NCBI RefSeq assembly: GCF_030052815.1
Contig: NC_079496.1
Location: 12,663,100-12,727,099 of the forward strand
Direction: 5' to 3'
DNA: 64,000 bases
DNA from: Hevea brasiliensis
Taxonomy: Eukaryota; Streptophyta; Magnoliopsida; Malpighiales; Euphorbiaceae
Made by a program: the position numbers and the translations under genes. The notes under the pieces are model-generated. The model was not told where the DNA came from. It searched no databases and saw only the letters and a program-made list of their open reading frames with translations. Of this stretch, positions 11,495 through 24,290 are shown piece after piece (position 1 is the first letter of the stretch; each line of letters starts with the position of its first letter).

Positions 11495-14400
11495 TTATGG
11501 TCTGTCGGTAGGATGGTCGAGGGTGCAATTGACTCCCATTTCTATGGGTTTTCCTTGAAAGTAAGGCTTCAGCCTCTGCCCGTTGACCTTAAATGCACCT
11601 GAGGTTTCACTCCACACTTCTACTGCTCCGTGTGGGAAGACTTGGGTGACCTTGAAAGGTCCGGACCATCTTGATTTTAGCTTCCCTGGAAAGAGTTTCA
11701 ATCTAGAGTTGAATAAGAGGACAAGATCTCCTTCTTTTATTTCTTTCCTTGCTATGCGCCTATCATGCCATCTTTTGGTTTTATCCTTGAAAATTTTAAC
11801 ATTTTCATATGCATCCTGTCAGATTTCTTCCAACTCATTCAGTTGTAGGAGTCTTTTCTCACCAGCAGCTTTGAGGTCAAAGTTTAGGATCTAAATTGCC
11901 CAGTAAGCTTTATGCTCAAGTTCAACAGGGAGATGGAATGATTTTCCATAAACCAGTCGGAAGGGTGTTGTGCCAATTGGGGTTTTATATGCAGTGCAAT
12001 ATGCCCATAGTGCATCATCTAACTTCATGCACTAGTCCTTCCTGGATCTGTTTACAGTTTTCTCCAGAATCTGCTTTAGTTCCATGTTTGAGATTTCTAC
12101 TTGACCGCTGGTTTGAGGATGATAAGGTGTGGCCACCTTGTGAGTCACTCCATACTTTTTCAGTAGTGTTTCGAATTGTTGGTTGCAGAAGTGACTTCCT
12201 CTACCGCTGATTATTGCTCGTGGTGTGCCAAATCTTGTGAAGATATTCTTCTTAAGGAGCCTTGTGACCACTCTAGCATCGTTGGTTAGTGTTGCAATTG
12301 CTTTTACCCATTTTGACAGATAATCAACTCCAACCAGAATATACTTATTTCCACGGGAAGAGGGAAATGGGCCCATGAAGTCAATTCCCCATACATCAAA
12401 CAATTCTATCTCAAGTATACCATGCAGTGGCATTTCATTCCTTTTTGAACTGTTACCTATTCTTTGGCATTGATCATAAGCTAGCACAAAGGATCTTGCA
12501 TCCTTAAACAAATGTGGCCTGTAAAACCCTACTTGTAAAATCTTGGTTGCGATTTTTGAGATGCCGAAGTGTCCTCCATAGAGTGATGAATGGCAGTGAT
12601 GAATGATACTTTCCATATCTTCCTCTGGTATGCATCTTCTTATCAGCCCATCATTACACCTCTTGTATAGTAGAGGTTCCTCCCATATGTAATATCTCAC
12701 ATCATGTAGGAATTTCTTCCTTTACTGATAAGTCATGTTTGGAGGTAGTACCCTGCATACAAGAAAATTAACAAAGTCAGAGTACCATGGAGCCTTGGAG
12801 AATGCAAGTAATTGCTCATTAGGAAATGAATCATCAATTGGCAAATCTTCGAAGTCCCTTGTGTACTCCAATTTTAGTCTGGAAAGATGGTCAACTACTA
12901 TATTTTCAGATCCTTTTTTGTCCTTAATTTTGAGGTCAAATTCTTGCTGAAGTAGAATCCATCGAATCAGCCTTGGTTTTCTTCCTTCTTGTTTAAAAGG
13001 TACCAAATTGCAGCATGATCTATGAATACAATGAATTTTGACCCAATTAGGTCAGATCTGAACTTGTCCATTGCAAACACCACTTCTAGGAATTCCTTCT
13101 TTGTGGTGGCATAATTGATTTGCACATCATCGAGTGTCTTGCTAGCATAATAAATAGCATGGAGTTTTTTATCTTTTCTTTGCCCGAGCACTGCTCCAAC
13201 TGCAAAGTCACTCGCATCGCACATCACCTTGAATGGTAGCTCCCAATTTGGTGGCTGCATTATTAGTGCTGATATCAGGGCTTCTTTGATCCTGTTAAAG
13301 GAGACAAGGCAATTTTCATCAAAATCAAAGGGAACATCTTGACTTAACAAGTTGGTAAGTGGCTTAGCTATTTTGAAAAAGTCTTTAATGAATCTTTTGC
13401 AGAATCCTACATGTGCCAAAAAACTTCGCACTCCCTTGACTGATGTAGGTGGCATGTTTTCAATGATCTCAGTTTTTGCCTTATCAACTTCAATTCCTCT
13501 TTCTGATATCAAATGTCCCAGAACTATGCCTTCCCTTACCATGAAGTGGCATTTTTCCCAATTTAGGATCAGGTTTGATTCTTCATATCTTTGCAACACC
13601 TTAGATAAATTAGCTAGGCAATCATCAAAAATAGTTCCATAGACAGAAAAATCATTCATAAAAACTTCCATGATATCTTCAATATAATCAGAAAAAATAG
13701 CCATCATGCATCTTTAAAAGGTAGCAGGGGCATTACAAAGACCAAAAGGCATTCTCCTATATGCAAATGTTCCATAGGGACAAGTGAATGTTGTCTTTTC
13801 TTGGTCTTTTGGGTGAATAGGAATTTGAAAGAATCCCAAATACCCATCTAGATAATAGAAATAAGAGTGTTTTGCTAACCTTTCTAACATTTGGTCGATG
13901 AAGGGGAGAGGAAAATGGTCTTTTCTGGTAGCACTGTTCAATTTCCTATAATCTATGAACATTCGCCAACCAGTGACTACTTTAGTAGGGATTAGTTCGT
14001 TGTTTGCATTTTGGATAATAGTTATCCCACCTTTCTTAGGAACTACATGTACTGGACTAACCCATTTACTATCAGAAATTGGGTATATGATACTTGCATC
14101 TAATAGTTTTAAAATTTCTTTCTTGACTACTTCTTTCATGTGTGGGTTAAGTCTTCTTTGGTGTTCGATAGTGGGTTTACTGTTTTCTTCCATGGGTATC
14201 CTATGCATGAAAATCGAAGGGTTGATTCCCTTCAGGTCTTTTATTTTATACCCTATGGCTTTGTTATGGATCCTAAGTTCTCTTAACAAATTTTCCTCTT
14301 CTAACTTAGACAAGCTAGCATTGATTATAACAGGATATTTAGAATTTGAGTCCAGAAATGCGTACCTTAGCTAGGAGGGGAGAGGTTTAAGCTCTACCTG

Positions 14401-16896
14401 TTTGGCATTTTCCTGGAGGTTACCTTTGGTTTGTTCCTCCTTCAACTTCTCCATCTCGGAAGCCTTAGCTAGGGGTAGGGGTGGATGAGCTGCTAACTGT
14501 TGTGCACAGGCTGCTATTTCTGAATTTTCATCATCCACCATGTGGTTGTGCACAATACATGCTTCAAGAGGATCTTTAGGATGTGTCTTATGAAATTTCT
14601 CTTCAACTTATTTATCAATTATGTCAACCGTGAAACATTCATCAGGTTCAAATTTGTGTTTCATTGTGTCGAACAAGTTAAACTCCATTTCTTCTTCTCT
14701 TACCTTGAGAGTTAGTCGCCCATTTTTGATGTCTATGATGGCTCCGGCTGTTGCCAAGAGTGGTCTTCCCAAGATGATAGGAATTTGAACATCTTCTTCC
14801 ATCTCAAGGATAACAAAGTCTACTGGAATAAAGAATTTGCCCACTTTGATAGGGATGTTCTTAAGTATGCCCACAGGATATTTAACAGATCAATCAGCCA
14901 ATTGCAATGAGATTGTCATGGGCTTCAGTTCTCCAATCTCCAACTTTTTGCATATTGATAGAGGCATTAAACTGACACTTGCCCCAAGATCGCATAGGGC
15001 CTTGTCTATTTTCTTGTTATCAATGAGGCAGGGTATGGAGAAGCTTCCTAGATCTTTTAACTTTGGAGGCAGTTTGTTTTGCAGTATGGCACTACATTCC
15101 TTTGTTAGAGCTACTGTTCCATAGTCTTCTAGCTTTCTTTTCTTTGATAGAATTTCCTTAAGAAATTTGACATAGGATGGCATCTGAGAAAGTGCTTCAG
15201 TGAAGGGGATGTTGATATAAAGTTTCTATAAAACTTTCAAAAACTTCTCAAACTGCTTGTCCAATTTGGCTTTTTAAAATCTCTGAGGAAAAGGTAGGGG
15301 AGGCTGGTATGGCTCTGGTAATTTCTTTGTCTTCCCTGCTTCCTCTTCCTGATCTTTCTTAGCTTCTTCCTCCTTTTTCTTTGCTTGGCCTTTAGATTTT
15401 TCTATGGTTTCCTTTGTCAGTTTTACCTCTAGTTGCACTAGAGTTCTCCCACTCCTCAGTGTAACTACCTTAAAATGCTCCCTTAGGTTCATTTCTGGTT
15501 GGCTAGGCAGTTTGCCAGCAGCCTTACTTAGAGAACTTGCTTGCTGAGCAATTTGATTCTCTAGCATCTTGTTATGAGTAGCAAGTTGGTCCATTCTGGA
15601 AGTCAGCTGCTTAATCAATTCATTTTGTTATTGTTGAGCTGCTAGGAATCCTTCTATCATGGTTTCCATGGTCATCTTTAGTTCAGGTTGTTGAGGTTGG
15701 AGAGGTAGTGATGGCTGTGCAAAGTTTTGACCTCTGTTCTGAAATCCAGGGGGTGCTAGTGGTTTGTACCCTTGTTGCTTTTTTATTGGCTGGTTCTGCT
15801 GATTGGACCATGAGAAATTTAGGTGGTTCCTCCATCCAGGGTTGTAAGTATTTGAATATGGATTGTTGGGCTGCCTCTAGTTGAAGTTTCCTCCATTATT
15901 CACATAGCTCATCTGTTCTGTGGAAGGTTAATTGAAATTGCTGTATTCTGAACTCATGTATCCTCCTCCATAGCTGTCCTCATATTGACTGTTTGTACCA
16001 ACTGTGTTGGCTTGTATTCTTTCGAGTCTCTTTATGAGCTGATCAAATTGAGCATTTATCATGCTTAGGGCGTCTACTTCCAGGATCCATGCAGTTCTCC
16101 TTGCATTTTCTCTTTCATTTGACCACTTATAATTATGGTATGCAAGCCTTTCTAGAAGTTTAAGTGCTTGAGTCACTATTTTCTCAATTAGATCATCCTC
16201 TACAACTGAATCAACTGTGTTCCTTGTAGAGGGTAGTAACCCATTATAGAAATTTTGCACTAATAGCCAATCCTCTATGCCATGGTGTGGACATTCCCTT
16301 TGTAGGTCTTTATATCTTTCTCATACGCCATAGAGTGATTCTCCTTCCTTTTGTTTGAAGGTGTTGAGCTCAAGCCTCAGTTTTACAGTCTTTACAAGTG
16401 GAAAATACCTTGCTAAAAAAGCTTGAGAGAGGTTTTCCCAAGTGGTGAATGTTCCAGCCGGTTGAGAAAGTAACCACTTCCTTGCTCTGTCCAGAAGGGA
16501 GAATGGGAATGCTCTGAGTCTTATTGCTTGATCAGACACTCCATTCATCTTGAATGTGTCACATAGGGCAAGAAAGCACTGGAGGTGATAGTGTGGGTCT
16601 TCTGTTGGTGAACCTGCAAACTAGGTTTGTTAAATCATTTGGAGCCATGCTGGTTTTAATTCAAAGTTATTGGCTTCCACTGTGGATCTAGTGACACTGG
16701 GCTGAAATCCTTGGACTGATGGAGCTCCGTAATCTCTCAAGAGTCTTGGTCTGTTATTATTATCGGCCATGGTTGGAATTTCAGGATCTCTTTGATCGTG
16801 CTCTTGATGTTTGCTTTCCCTCCTAATGGCTCTTAGAGTTCTGTCTATCTCCGGATCACAATCCAAAATTTTTTCTTCTGGCCTTGTTCTGGTCAT
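11495..16896 (-). pseudogene. Athila-like gag-pol polyprotein, inactivated
   Basis: Read from 16896 (start MTRTRPEEK), the minus strand encodes in order the following. Gag with the LLDRARKWL segment (about 16896-15928), a Lys/Glu-rich linker (15618-15274), protease with DLGASVSLMP (15183-14890), RT (14313-13600), RNase H with MCDASD (about 13200-12970), an integrase zinc region and core (12700-12032), and an integrase tail ending at 11495. It carries several in-frame stops (for example after gag residue 88 and before the RT segment at 13707) and at least one frameshift near 12970. Key residues are lost: the RT active site reads FMND instead of FMDD, the integrase second Asp region reads ISGRGSHF, and the zinc pair reads YDQC. 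It cannot encode working enzymes. Confidence 0.92.
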
Positions 16897-17020
16897 ATAC
16901 CAGATCAGGTACCTGAGAGAAAAGAAAAGAAATACAACCAGTAAAATAAAATTAGATAATAAATATAATTGCCTAAATCAGCTAAATTGCCTATCGCTTG
17001 ATATTACTAAAGCTAAAAAT

Positions 17021-17041
17021 CCCCGGCAACAGCGCCAAAAA
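17021..17041 (-). other. primer-binding site, tRNA-Asp type
   Basis: Directly inside the 5' LTR, the minus strand reads TTTTTGGCGC then TGTTGCCGGGG. This is the PBS usual in Athila elements and matches a tRNA-Asp 3' end. Confidence 0.85.
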
Positions 17042-17043
17042 CT

Positions 17044-18671
17044 TGTTTCGCTGGTTTTATAACCCCGCAAGTGCACAGATTGCTAACAAGTAATAAAAAG
17101 TGATGAGTAGAGTATCATTCCCACGAGAAATTTGATTAGTAAGTACCAATCTACACAGTAATTTTAACTGTTTAGGCTATCAAATACTTAGAGAATGAAG
17201 TCTGTTAACCTTAAACACTAGAATGGTAAACTTAAAATTAAATAATTTATTTGAAATAATTCTAGAATTAAGATTTCACACTTGAATCTTACTAGGGATG
17301 TTATCTCCTTTATTTACTAAATTGAGGATCATTTTCCTTGATGGTTATCCTAAATCCTCTCTTAAGGCATCTAGAGTGTATTCTAATTAACTCAAACCCA
17401 ACTTTCGTGGTGATCAAATTAATTAAAATTCTTTAAGATCTTTGACCAATTTTGAAGTTCCATAAAGGTATCAGCCTATGTCTAGGTCAGAATTCCTAGG
17501 TTCAAGATCTTGATTTTCTAATATTAATCTTCACCTATCAGTCCTTCAATTAACATCTACAATCATGGCTAAGTGGGTACTAGCACATAGCATGCATTAA
17601 GATCACAAGAAATTAAATCAATGAATGAATCTCAAATCTAATAAATAAAACTTAGTGTTCATCCATAATAATAATTACAAGCATTACTCTCCCAAATCCA
17701 GAATAAGAAAACTACTCACTCATGGTGAGTTCAGCAAACATTATGATAAAAGATAAAAACAGTAAAAAGAAAATCATATAGAAGAAATAAAACAATAGAA
17801 ATCTGTCTAAGGAGATGAAATGAAGGAACCGAAGAGAGTTTGCAGCTTTGATCTTATGGAGCTTCAGCTGGAAAACTCCTTTTAGTACTGATGTTTCTCT
17901 CCTTGAGATGGCTAGAGAGAGTGCAGAGTATGGATTTCTCTCCTTCAAAAACTCCTTAAAAGTGCTGTCAAAAGATAAAAGAGAGCCCCTTTTCCTGATG
18001 TTTTCTCTTCTATTTATAATGGTTGCTCTAGGGTTAGGTCATTTTGAGTCCAAAAGGCTTTAGGAGTCTCATTTGAATCAGAAAATAGGAGCGAGAATTC
18101 GAGTTATAAAACTGGCTGCCGCATAGTACATGGCCCGTGTGTCACTACACGGCCTAGGGCCGTGTAACTTACTGGAGTGGAACTACAGAGTCTTGCATTG
18201 GCACAGAGAGTTACATGGGTCTACGCCAACTACATGAGCCTGGTTATACGAGCCATGTACTTTTGTTCCCATAAGGTTCTTCAAGCTTGTGCCCGGCAGA
18301 GACTTACACGGGTCCCTGCAGATTACACGGGTCTAATTATATGACCCATGTACTTTTATTTCTCCATTGGCTATCTGGCTTTCTTCTGGCAGAAGGTTAC
18401 ACGAGTCTGGGGCTTGGCTTATACGACCCGTGTACTTTGTGTCAGTAGCAATACTCAGTATCTTGACCTCTCCAAGCTTCCTTTTGCACTCCTATATTGT
18501 GGGGCTTCACCCAAACACCTGAAATGATGCAGAAAACATGGAATTAAGGGCTTGACAATAGAAATTACAAAAACTAATGAAATAAACTACTATGCATGAA
18601 AATACTTGCCTAAATGCTATAAGATAGTATACAAATATGCTTAAAAACATCTATACAATTCAAGTGTATCA
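17044..18671 (-). repeat. Athila-like 5' LTR
   Basis: 1628 bp, TG...CA ends, paired with 6095-7731. It carries the same ACACGGG/CCCGTGT array at 18120-18440, with more CpGs kept than in the other LTR. Confidence 0.95.
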
Positions 18672-18677
18672 CTAACT

Positions 18678-18912
18678 CTTTCTCTTCTATCTCTTCTCTT
18701 CATTTCTATTTACAATTAACATTATTATTCTTTAAATCGTTCTAGAGAGAATTCTAGAATTACTATATAGAATTCTATTTTGGCTTTGTTATACTGAATG
18801 GATCAGTCCAAACTACTCGATAGCGACATAGTAGGGGGGCATAATTCCTCTAAGGAGAGTGATTGTATGATCATCAAAGCTTATTGTTATTGTTATTGTT
18901 ATTTTTCTAACA
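18678..18912 (+). repeat. Copia 5' LTR, second part
   Basis: It continues the LTR begun at 5852. It matches 25067-25280 ('ctcttctcttcatttct', 'agaattctagaatta', 'gtccaaacta', 'gcgacatagt') and ends TTTTTCTAACA, the inverted complement of the TGTTAGAAA start. Confidence 0.9.
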
Positions 18913-18934
18913 ATCTTAAGGGAATTATTCAACA

Positions 18935-19430
18935 ATGGAGGCTTCTGGTACTAGTGTTTTTGATTCTGTCTTCAACAAAATTATCAATCCTGGTCTCTTC
19001 AAATTGAAGCATTTTGATGGAACCAATTTCACTCGCTAGAAGTATAAATTATTATTTTTGCTTACTAAATTGGCATTTCACAAGAAATGTGAAGAATATG
19101 AAGTTCGATGTAGAAGATTTATTTTAAATTCTCTTTCTGATAGATTGCATGATTTATTTTGACCTATCAAATCTCCACAAGGAATCTGATAGGCCTTAGA
19201 GAATAAGTATACTTCTAAAAAACAAGGTACAAATAGATTTCTAGGCATGGAATTTTTTTAGTTTCAAATGTTAGAAAATAAACCTATTATGAATCAAGTA
19301 GACGAATTACTTGTTTTAATATCTAGACTCAAAGATTTGAAAATAGAAGTGTCTGAACAACTTCAAATGGCTGCTATGATTACAAAATTACTCACCACTT
19401 GGAATGATTATAGAAAGACATGGGAGAAGT
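18935..19430 (+). pseudogene. Copia gag remnant
   Basis: From ATG 18935 the frame reads MEASGTSVFDSVFNKI, then a LKHFDGTNFTR motif typical of Copia gag N-termini (residues about 25-37), then a UBN2-like helical region ending near TKLLTTWNDY. Several in-frame stops interrupt it (for example after FTR and after LHDLF). Near 19425 it passes directly into RT sequence, so protease and integrase were removed by an internal deletion. Confidence 0.85.
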
Positions 19431-19773
19431 GGATACTATCTTAGGTATCAAATTTAAAAAACATAGTGGGGGTTGTACTTTTGAGTCAATCTCATTATAT
19501 TAATAAGATTCTTTCCAAATATAATCATTTGAGTATTAAAAAAGCTAATACTCATTTTGATATTTCTAACAAATTAATTGAAAATTCAGGAAGATCTGTA
19601 AGTCAATTAGATTATGCAGGTGCAATTGGTAGTTTGATGTATGCTGTGCATTGTATTAGGCCACTTATTACTTTTGTTATTTGTAAACTTTCAAGATATA
19701 CTCATAATCCTAGCACTGATGATTAGAAAGCTGTTGGAAGAGTTCTCAATTATGTTAAAAGGGCAAAGTCTTT
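19431..19773 (+). pseudogene. Copia RT C-terminus and RNase H start
   Basis: The frame shows LGIKFKKHSGG, then after a frameshift LSQSHYINKILSKYNH and QLDYAGAIGSLMYAVHCIRP, the conserved stretch between RT and RNase H in Copia elements. It breaks at 19773 at the insertion point of solo LTR B and resumes at 23786. Confidence 0.88.
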
Positions 19774-21107
19774 TGTTACACCCTTACCGTAGGTAGTCCA
19801 TATATTCTACTGTTCTGACTACTAATGTCTGTTCGGACAGTCAGACTATTTGGGACTACACTTAAATTATAGTGAGGAGACATAAATTGAAGGAATAATT
19901 GTTAAGAAAATATAGAAAAATAATTTTGGGACTAATTAAAGGTTTATTTAGGTAAAAATGACATTAAAGATGTTAAAGAAAATTTAGAGAAAATAAAATA
20001 AAATTTAGGGAATTTGTTAATTGGTATAAAAAAAATATAATAATAACCTGATGAGCATCCCGAAGGGTATTTTGGTCATGTCACCCATAGAGGTGAATTT
20101 TGACCTAAATATCAAATTAAAAATTGAGAGAATTAAAATAATTAAAATAAATTAAAATTATAAGTTTATGAATTTGAATTAGGAAAAGAAAAGAAGAAGA
20201 AAAGAAAAGAAAAGAAAAAAAAAATGAAAAAGGCTTATGACATAAAATAAAAATAAGTTACAATAAAAATATGTACATAAATAGACATAAGAAGACAAAT
20301 CCCACCAACCAAGTCTTCTTCTTCCTCTTCTCTTTCTCTTTTTGAGCTGGCTGCCATGGTGTTCTTTTCCACCATTTTTTTGCTCAAGCTTTGAGCTTGA
20401 TTCCTCCCTCATTTACCCATCAAAACCCATAGCTCACTTCACAAAAAATTTAGCCCACACCATAAGGAAGCTTTAAATACCCATAAGAAGAAGAAAGGTT
20501 AAAGTTTGAAGTGGGTCACAAGAGGTTAGTGCACTAATCCCTCTTCTTCTCTTTAATAAACATGAAATGTATGTTTAGCCAAGCATAAATATCATTAAAA
20601 TAAAAAGAAAATCTTGAGGAAAGAACCCTTGAATTTTTGGCAGCCATGGAACTTGAAGTTTGTTGCTTTTAAGTGATGAAAAATGGTTTCATGAGAATGT
20701 GTGATGAGTTGAAATGTTTGGGTGTTTAATTGTGTAGTGTTTGTGAAAATTTAAAACTTTAAAAACTAGGGTTTGTGTAAATGCTTGAGGAATTGGTTTA
20801 AATGTTGAAATTGACCTATTGAGTTGAGATTGTTGCTTATAGAAGTGTATTGCATGCAAATTGAAGTAAGGAAGTTGAAGGAATTGAGATATTGGGAGTG
20901 TTCAATTTTCAGCAGGTTTGGACTCAATGAGTCCAATGGGTTTATTGACCCATAACTGAAAATGTGTGACTCCAATTAGTATGAGGCCAATTGGAGGTGA
21001 AAATAGACTCAAAATAGCCCATTTTTCATGCAGACACCATGCCCGAATTTTGCCAAAATCATGACCAATTCTCTGCCCAAACCTGGATGACCAAACATTG
21101 AAACCCA

Positions 21108-21680
21108 AAAAATAACCAAATGAACAGTACGTGTTCATTTGGTCATAACTCTCTCCATACTGGTTCAAATGAGCTAAAATTACATCAATGGAAAGCTTAG
21201 ACATAGGGATACACTTTTCATGAAGACCACTTGACCCAGTTTTGCTTTAACCAAATCAAATTATTAGCACAAGTTGAGTCACTAAAACTGCCAACCTAGA
21301 AAATGACCAAATGAACAACACGTGTTCATTTAGTCATAACTCTCTCTATACTGGTCGAAATGACCTAAAATTACATCAATGGAAAGCTTAGACATATGGC
21401 TACACTTTTCATGAAGACCACTTGACCCAGTTTTGCTTTTAACCAAATCAAATTTTTAGCAAAAGTTGAGTCACTAAAACTGCTAACCCAGAAAATAACC
21501 AAATGAACAGTACGTGTTCATTTGGTCATAACTCTCTCTATACTGGTCCAAATGACCTAAAATTACATCAATGAAAAGCTCAGACATAGAGCTACACTTT
21601 TTATGAAGACCACTTGACCCATTTTTGCTTTTAACCAAATCAAATTATTAGCACAATTTGAGTCACTAAAACTGCCAACC
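21108..21680 (+). repeat. three ~190-bp tandem repeats inside LTR B
   Basis: Units start near 21108, 21300 and 21491. Each has the palindrome with arm CCAAATGAACA, then 'tcataactctct', 'aaaattacatcaatg', 'agacata', 'catgaagaccacttgaccca' and 'gagtcactaaaactgc'. The other LTR copies carry a single unit at this place. Confidence 0.88.
21116..21142 (+). other. conserved LTR palindrome, copy B unit 1
   Basis: Arms CCAAATGAACA and TGTTCATTTGG are perfect over 11 bp around a 5-base centre. It is repeated at about 21307-21333 and 21499-21525. Confidence 0.75.
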
Positions 21681-22910
21681 TAGAAATTGTCCAAAATACT
21701 GTTCCTTTGGTATGCTTGACCAGTTTTGGTAAAAATGCCATAACTTGGTCTCCAAAGCTGCAAATCGAGTGAAACTAGTGCCAAACGTTTTATAAGACAT
21801 AGCACAACAATTTTTATGTTTTGACCAAGCTCTAGAAACCATCGCATCCTAGGGAAAATATTAACCAAAGTTAGGAATTGAAATCTGGAAAATGTTAAGT
21901 TGAACCCAGAATGCCATTTGATACTCGCATGTTCATTTGGCCATAACTCCCACTAGGAAATTCCATTTGAGATGTGCCAATATGATCTGGAAACATGATA
22001 CTTAGGGCTATAACGTTGATTTAGACACCTTTGCCAAATTCTAAGTGTAAAGATCCTAAAAAGAGGGTCAAACATACTGCCCTGAAGTTGGTTATTGTCC
22101 TTACAGGACTGAGAGTCTAGGTTAATACATTGACTATAACTCACTATACCAAGCTTGAAAAATTATGAAATTGTATCTGGGAGTCCCTAAGACATAGAGG
22201 AACATATCTTGTGGAGGAACCTCAGTCTAAAAATGACCATAAAATGATCAAATGACTGGTCAAATTTTATTGACCAGGAATTATAAATTCTGGATAGCTT
22301 AGAGGCAAAGGGATCAGTTATGGTATTTTGACCATAACTTGAGTTCTATAACCACAAATTTAGTGATTCAAAAACTGAAATTCAAGTTTAAACATAGAGG
22401 AGCAATTGTTATGAAGGAAGTGTGACTAAATAGACATCCTAACCTAGTCAAATTCCTAGATAAAGATAATATATCAAAATGAACCTAAAGAAAAGTTCAT
22501 GGGAAAAAATGTTATATATGATAATTAAAATACTCATGAGGATAATTAAATATTAAAAATGATATGAATATGTAAATTGGGACTAATGTCCTATTAATAT
22601 GAAATTAATGGTACCAATGAACAGTACCAGAAAATAGTAACAGTGAATAGTGCTAAAATAATTAAAAATGTTTAATTGTCCATAGTATATCTTGACTTAT
22701 TTATTTAGTTTGGATAAATTGGTATACCAATTAGGAATTACAGATAGCAGTACTGCCTACCGAGAAAATCATGAACTGACAAAATATGTCTGGTATGATT
22801 GTTCTATAGGCTATATGCCTACTTACTGGCCATTGTGCCTACTTTATTTCTGGCTTTACAAGTCTGACAGCGGGTCTTGTGCCCGACAGCTAGCCTTGTG
22901 CCTGAGAGAC

Positions 22911-22948
22911 GTATACTGGATAGACATACGGGTGTCTAACCAGTATAC
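22911..22948 (+). other. long imperfect hairpin in LTR B
   Basis: Arms of 16 nt (GTATACTGG-A-TAGACA against TGTCTA-A-CCAGTATAC) enclose a 6-base loop with one A-A mismatch. Confidence 0.6.
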
Positions 22949-23156
22949 ACCTGTGCATCTAGCTTTTATAATTTGTTATAGGTTTCTTGGGCACTGATAA
23001 AAATTAATTAAGACTTAAAATACAATAAGTAATCATAAAAGATCTCGATAATGTTAATTGCTTCCAAAGAGCAATAAAAATGTAAAAGACCCAGAAATTA
23101 TGATTTGCAGATATTTTTTCAATTGTTAAATTATTATTATTATAAATTATGCACCA

Positions 23157-23173
23157 CTAAGCGTTATGCTTAG
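23157..23173 (+). other. conserved LTR stem-loop, copy B
   Basis: CTAAGC pairs with GCTTAG around a 5-base loop in the context 'gcaccac...gcgcgttg'. Confidence 0.6.
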
Positions 23174-23785
23174 CGCGTTGGTTTTCCATCGTGTAGGTAC
23201 TGGAGATCAGTCCCAGTAGCCGTAGTAGCAGCAGTACTAGTGCTCATACAGAGACCGATCAGATCTGCCAGTGTTTACTAGTCACCTCAACAGTTGTATT
23301 TTAGTAGGGCCCATGTATATACTAGTATTTTGGTTCATTATGTTTAGTCATGATGTAATTACTAGTTTATGATGTATTTCATTTTGGACTTGAAATTAAA
23401 CTTGAGATTGAAATGAAAACTTGTAATTTATTATCTATGAATTTCCATGTGAATGCAATAGATGATAATTCATTTTGAGATCTCATAAATAGTTGTGAAT
23501 GATATGATAAAAGAGAATATGATATGGAAATATGTGAGATGACTATGAATATGTTAACAGGTGATAGTGGAACTCGCCAGATGCTAATAAAACAGGGGAG
23601 GCTCTGTCCGGGTCTCCACAGAAATAAGTCATGAAAAAAAAAAAAATTCTACACATAGAATACATGTTTTAAATGACATTAAAAGTTTACAATAGATATG
23701 ATAAAATAAGATAGGGTGCTCCAATACTGAATGTGACACTTCTTGCTCTGCTGTACAGTAGAAGGGTAAAGGGCGTCACATCTTT

Positions 23786-24290
23786 TACCTTGTTTTACAA
23801 TAAATTTCCCTCAATGCTTGAGTGTTCTAATGATGCCAGTTGGATAACCAGTGTTAATGACAATAAGTTTACATCTAGTTGGATATTGATTTTCGGTGGA
23901 GGAGCTATCTCATGGGCTTTTAAGAAATAGGTATGCATCATTCATTCCATAAAGGAATATGAGTTTATTGCTTTAGCGATAGTAGAAAAAGAGGCAGGAT
24001 GGCTGAGATATTTATTGCTAGATATAAAGTTGTCATCACAACCGATGCCAACAATCTCTTTGCACAGTGATAGTGAAGCTACTATGTCTAAAGCAGTTAG
24101 CAAGATTTATAATAGCAAGTTTAGACATATTGCTTTAAGACATGAGTATGTTAGATAACTAATTTCTGATGGTATCATCACAGTTGTCTATATCAGATCA
24201 AAGAACAATCTTGTTGACTTATTAACCAAAGGGCTCTTAAAGGATATGATTAGTAGCACTGCATGTGCAATGGGTCTAAAATTTTTTTAA
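23786..24290 (+). pseudogene. Copia RNase H, degenerate
   Basis: It continues the frame broken at 19773. It shows YSDASW (first catalytic Asp), FGGGAISWAFKK, EYEFIALA (Glu), SLHSDSEAT (Asp), the HIALRHEYVR segment and the closing VDLLTKGL motif. A stop replaces the residue after FKK and another falls in the middle. This is the normal end of a Copia pol. Confidence 0.88.

Larger units (their letters stand above)
6095..18671 (-). mobile_element. full-length Athila-like Gypsy retrotransposon
   Basis: This is a 12,577-bp element on the minus strand. Its LTRs are 6095-7731 and 17044-18671, and CTAACT flanks both sides (6089-6094 and 18672-18677). A tRNA-Asp-type primer-binding site follows the 5' LTR at 17041-17021. 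The order on the minus strand is gag, protease, RT, RNase H, integrase, a conserved hairpin, an Athila-type third ORF, a long non-coding stretch, the polypurine tract and the 3' LTR. Several stops and frameshifts make it non-functional. The third ORF, the PBS and the protease and RT motifs place it in the Athila lineage. Confidence 0.95.
19774..23780 (+). mobile_element. solo LTR B of the long-LTR family
   Basis: 4007 bp, starting TGTTACACCC and ending GGGCGTCACA, flanked by the perfect duplication TCTTT (19769-19773 and 23781-23785). It has no internal region. It is the longest copy because it carries about three tandem units of roughly 190 bp. Open frames inside are short and unsupported. 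Confidence 0.93.

Noticed and set aside
17021..17041. tRNA fragment
   Set aside because: It is a primer-binding site next to an LTR, not a tRNA gene. The same applies to 40139-40150 and 52571-52596.
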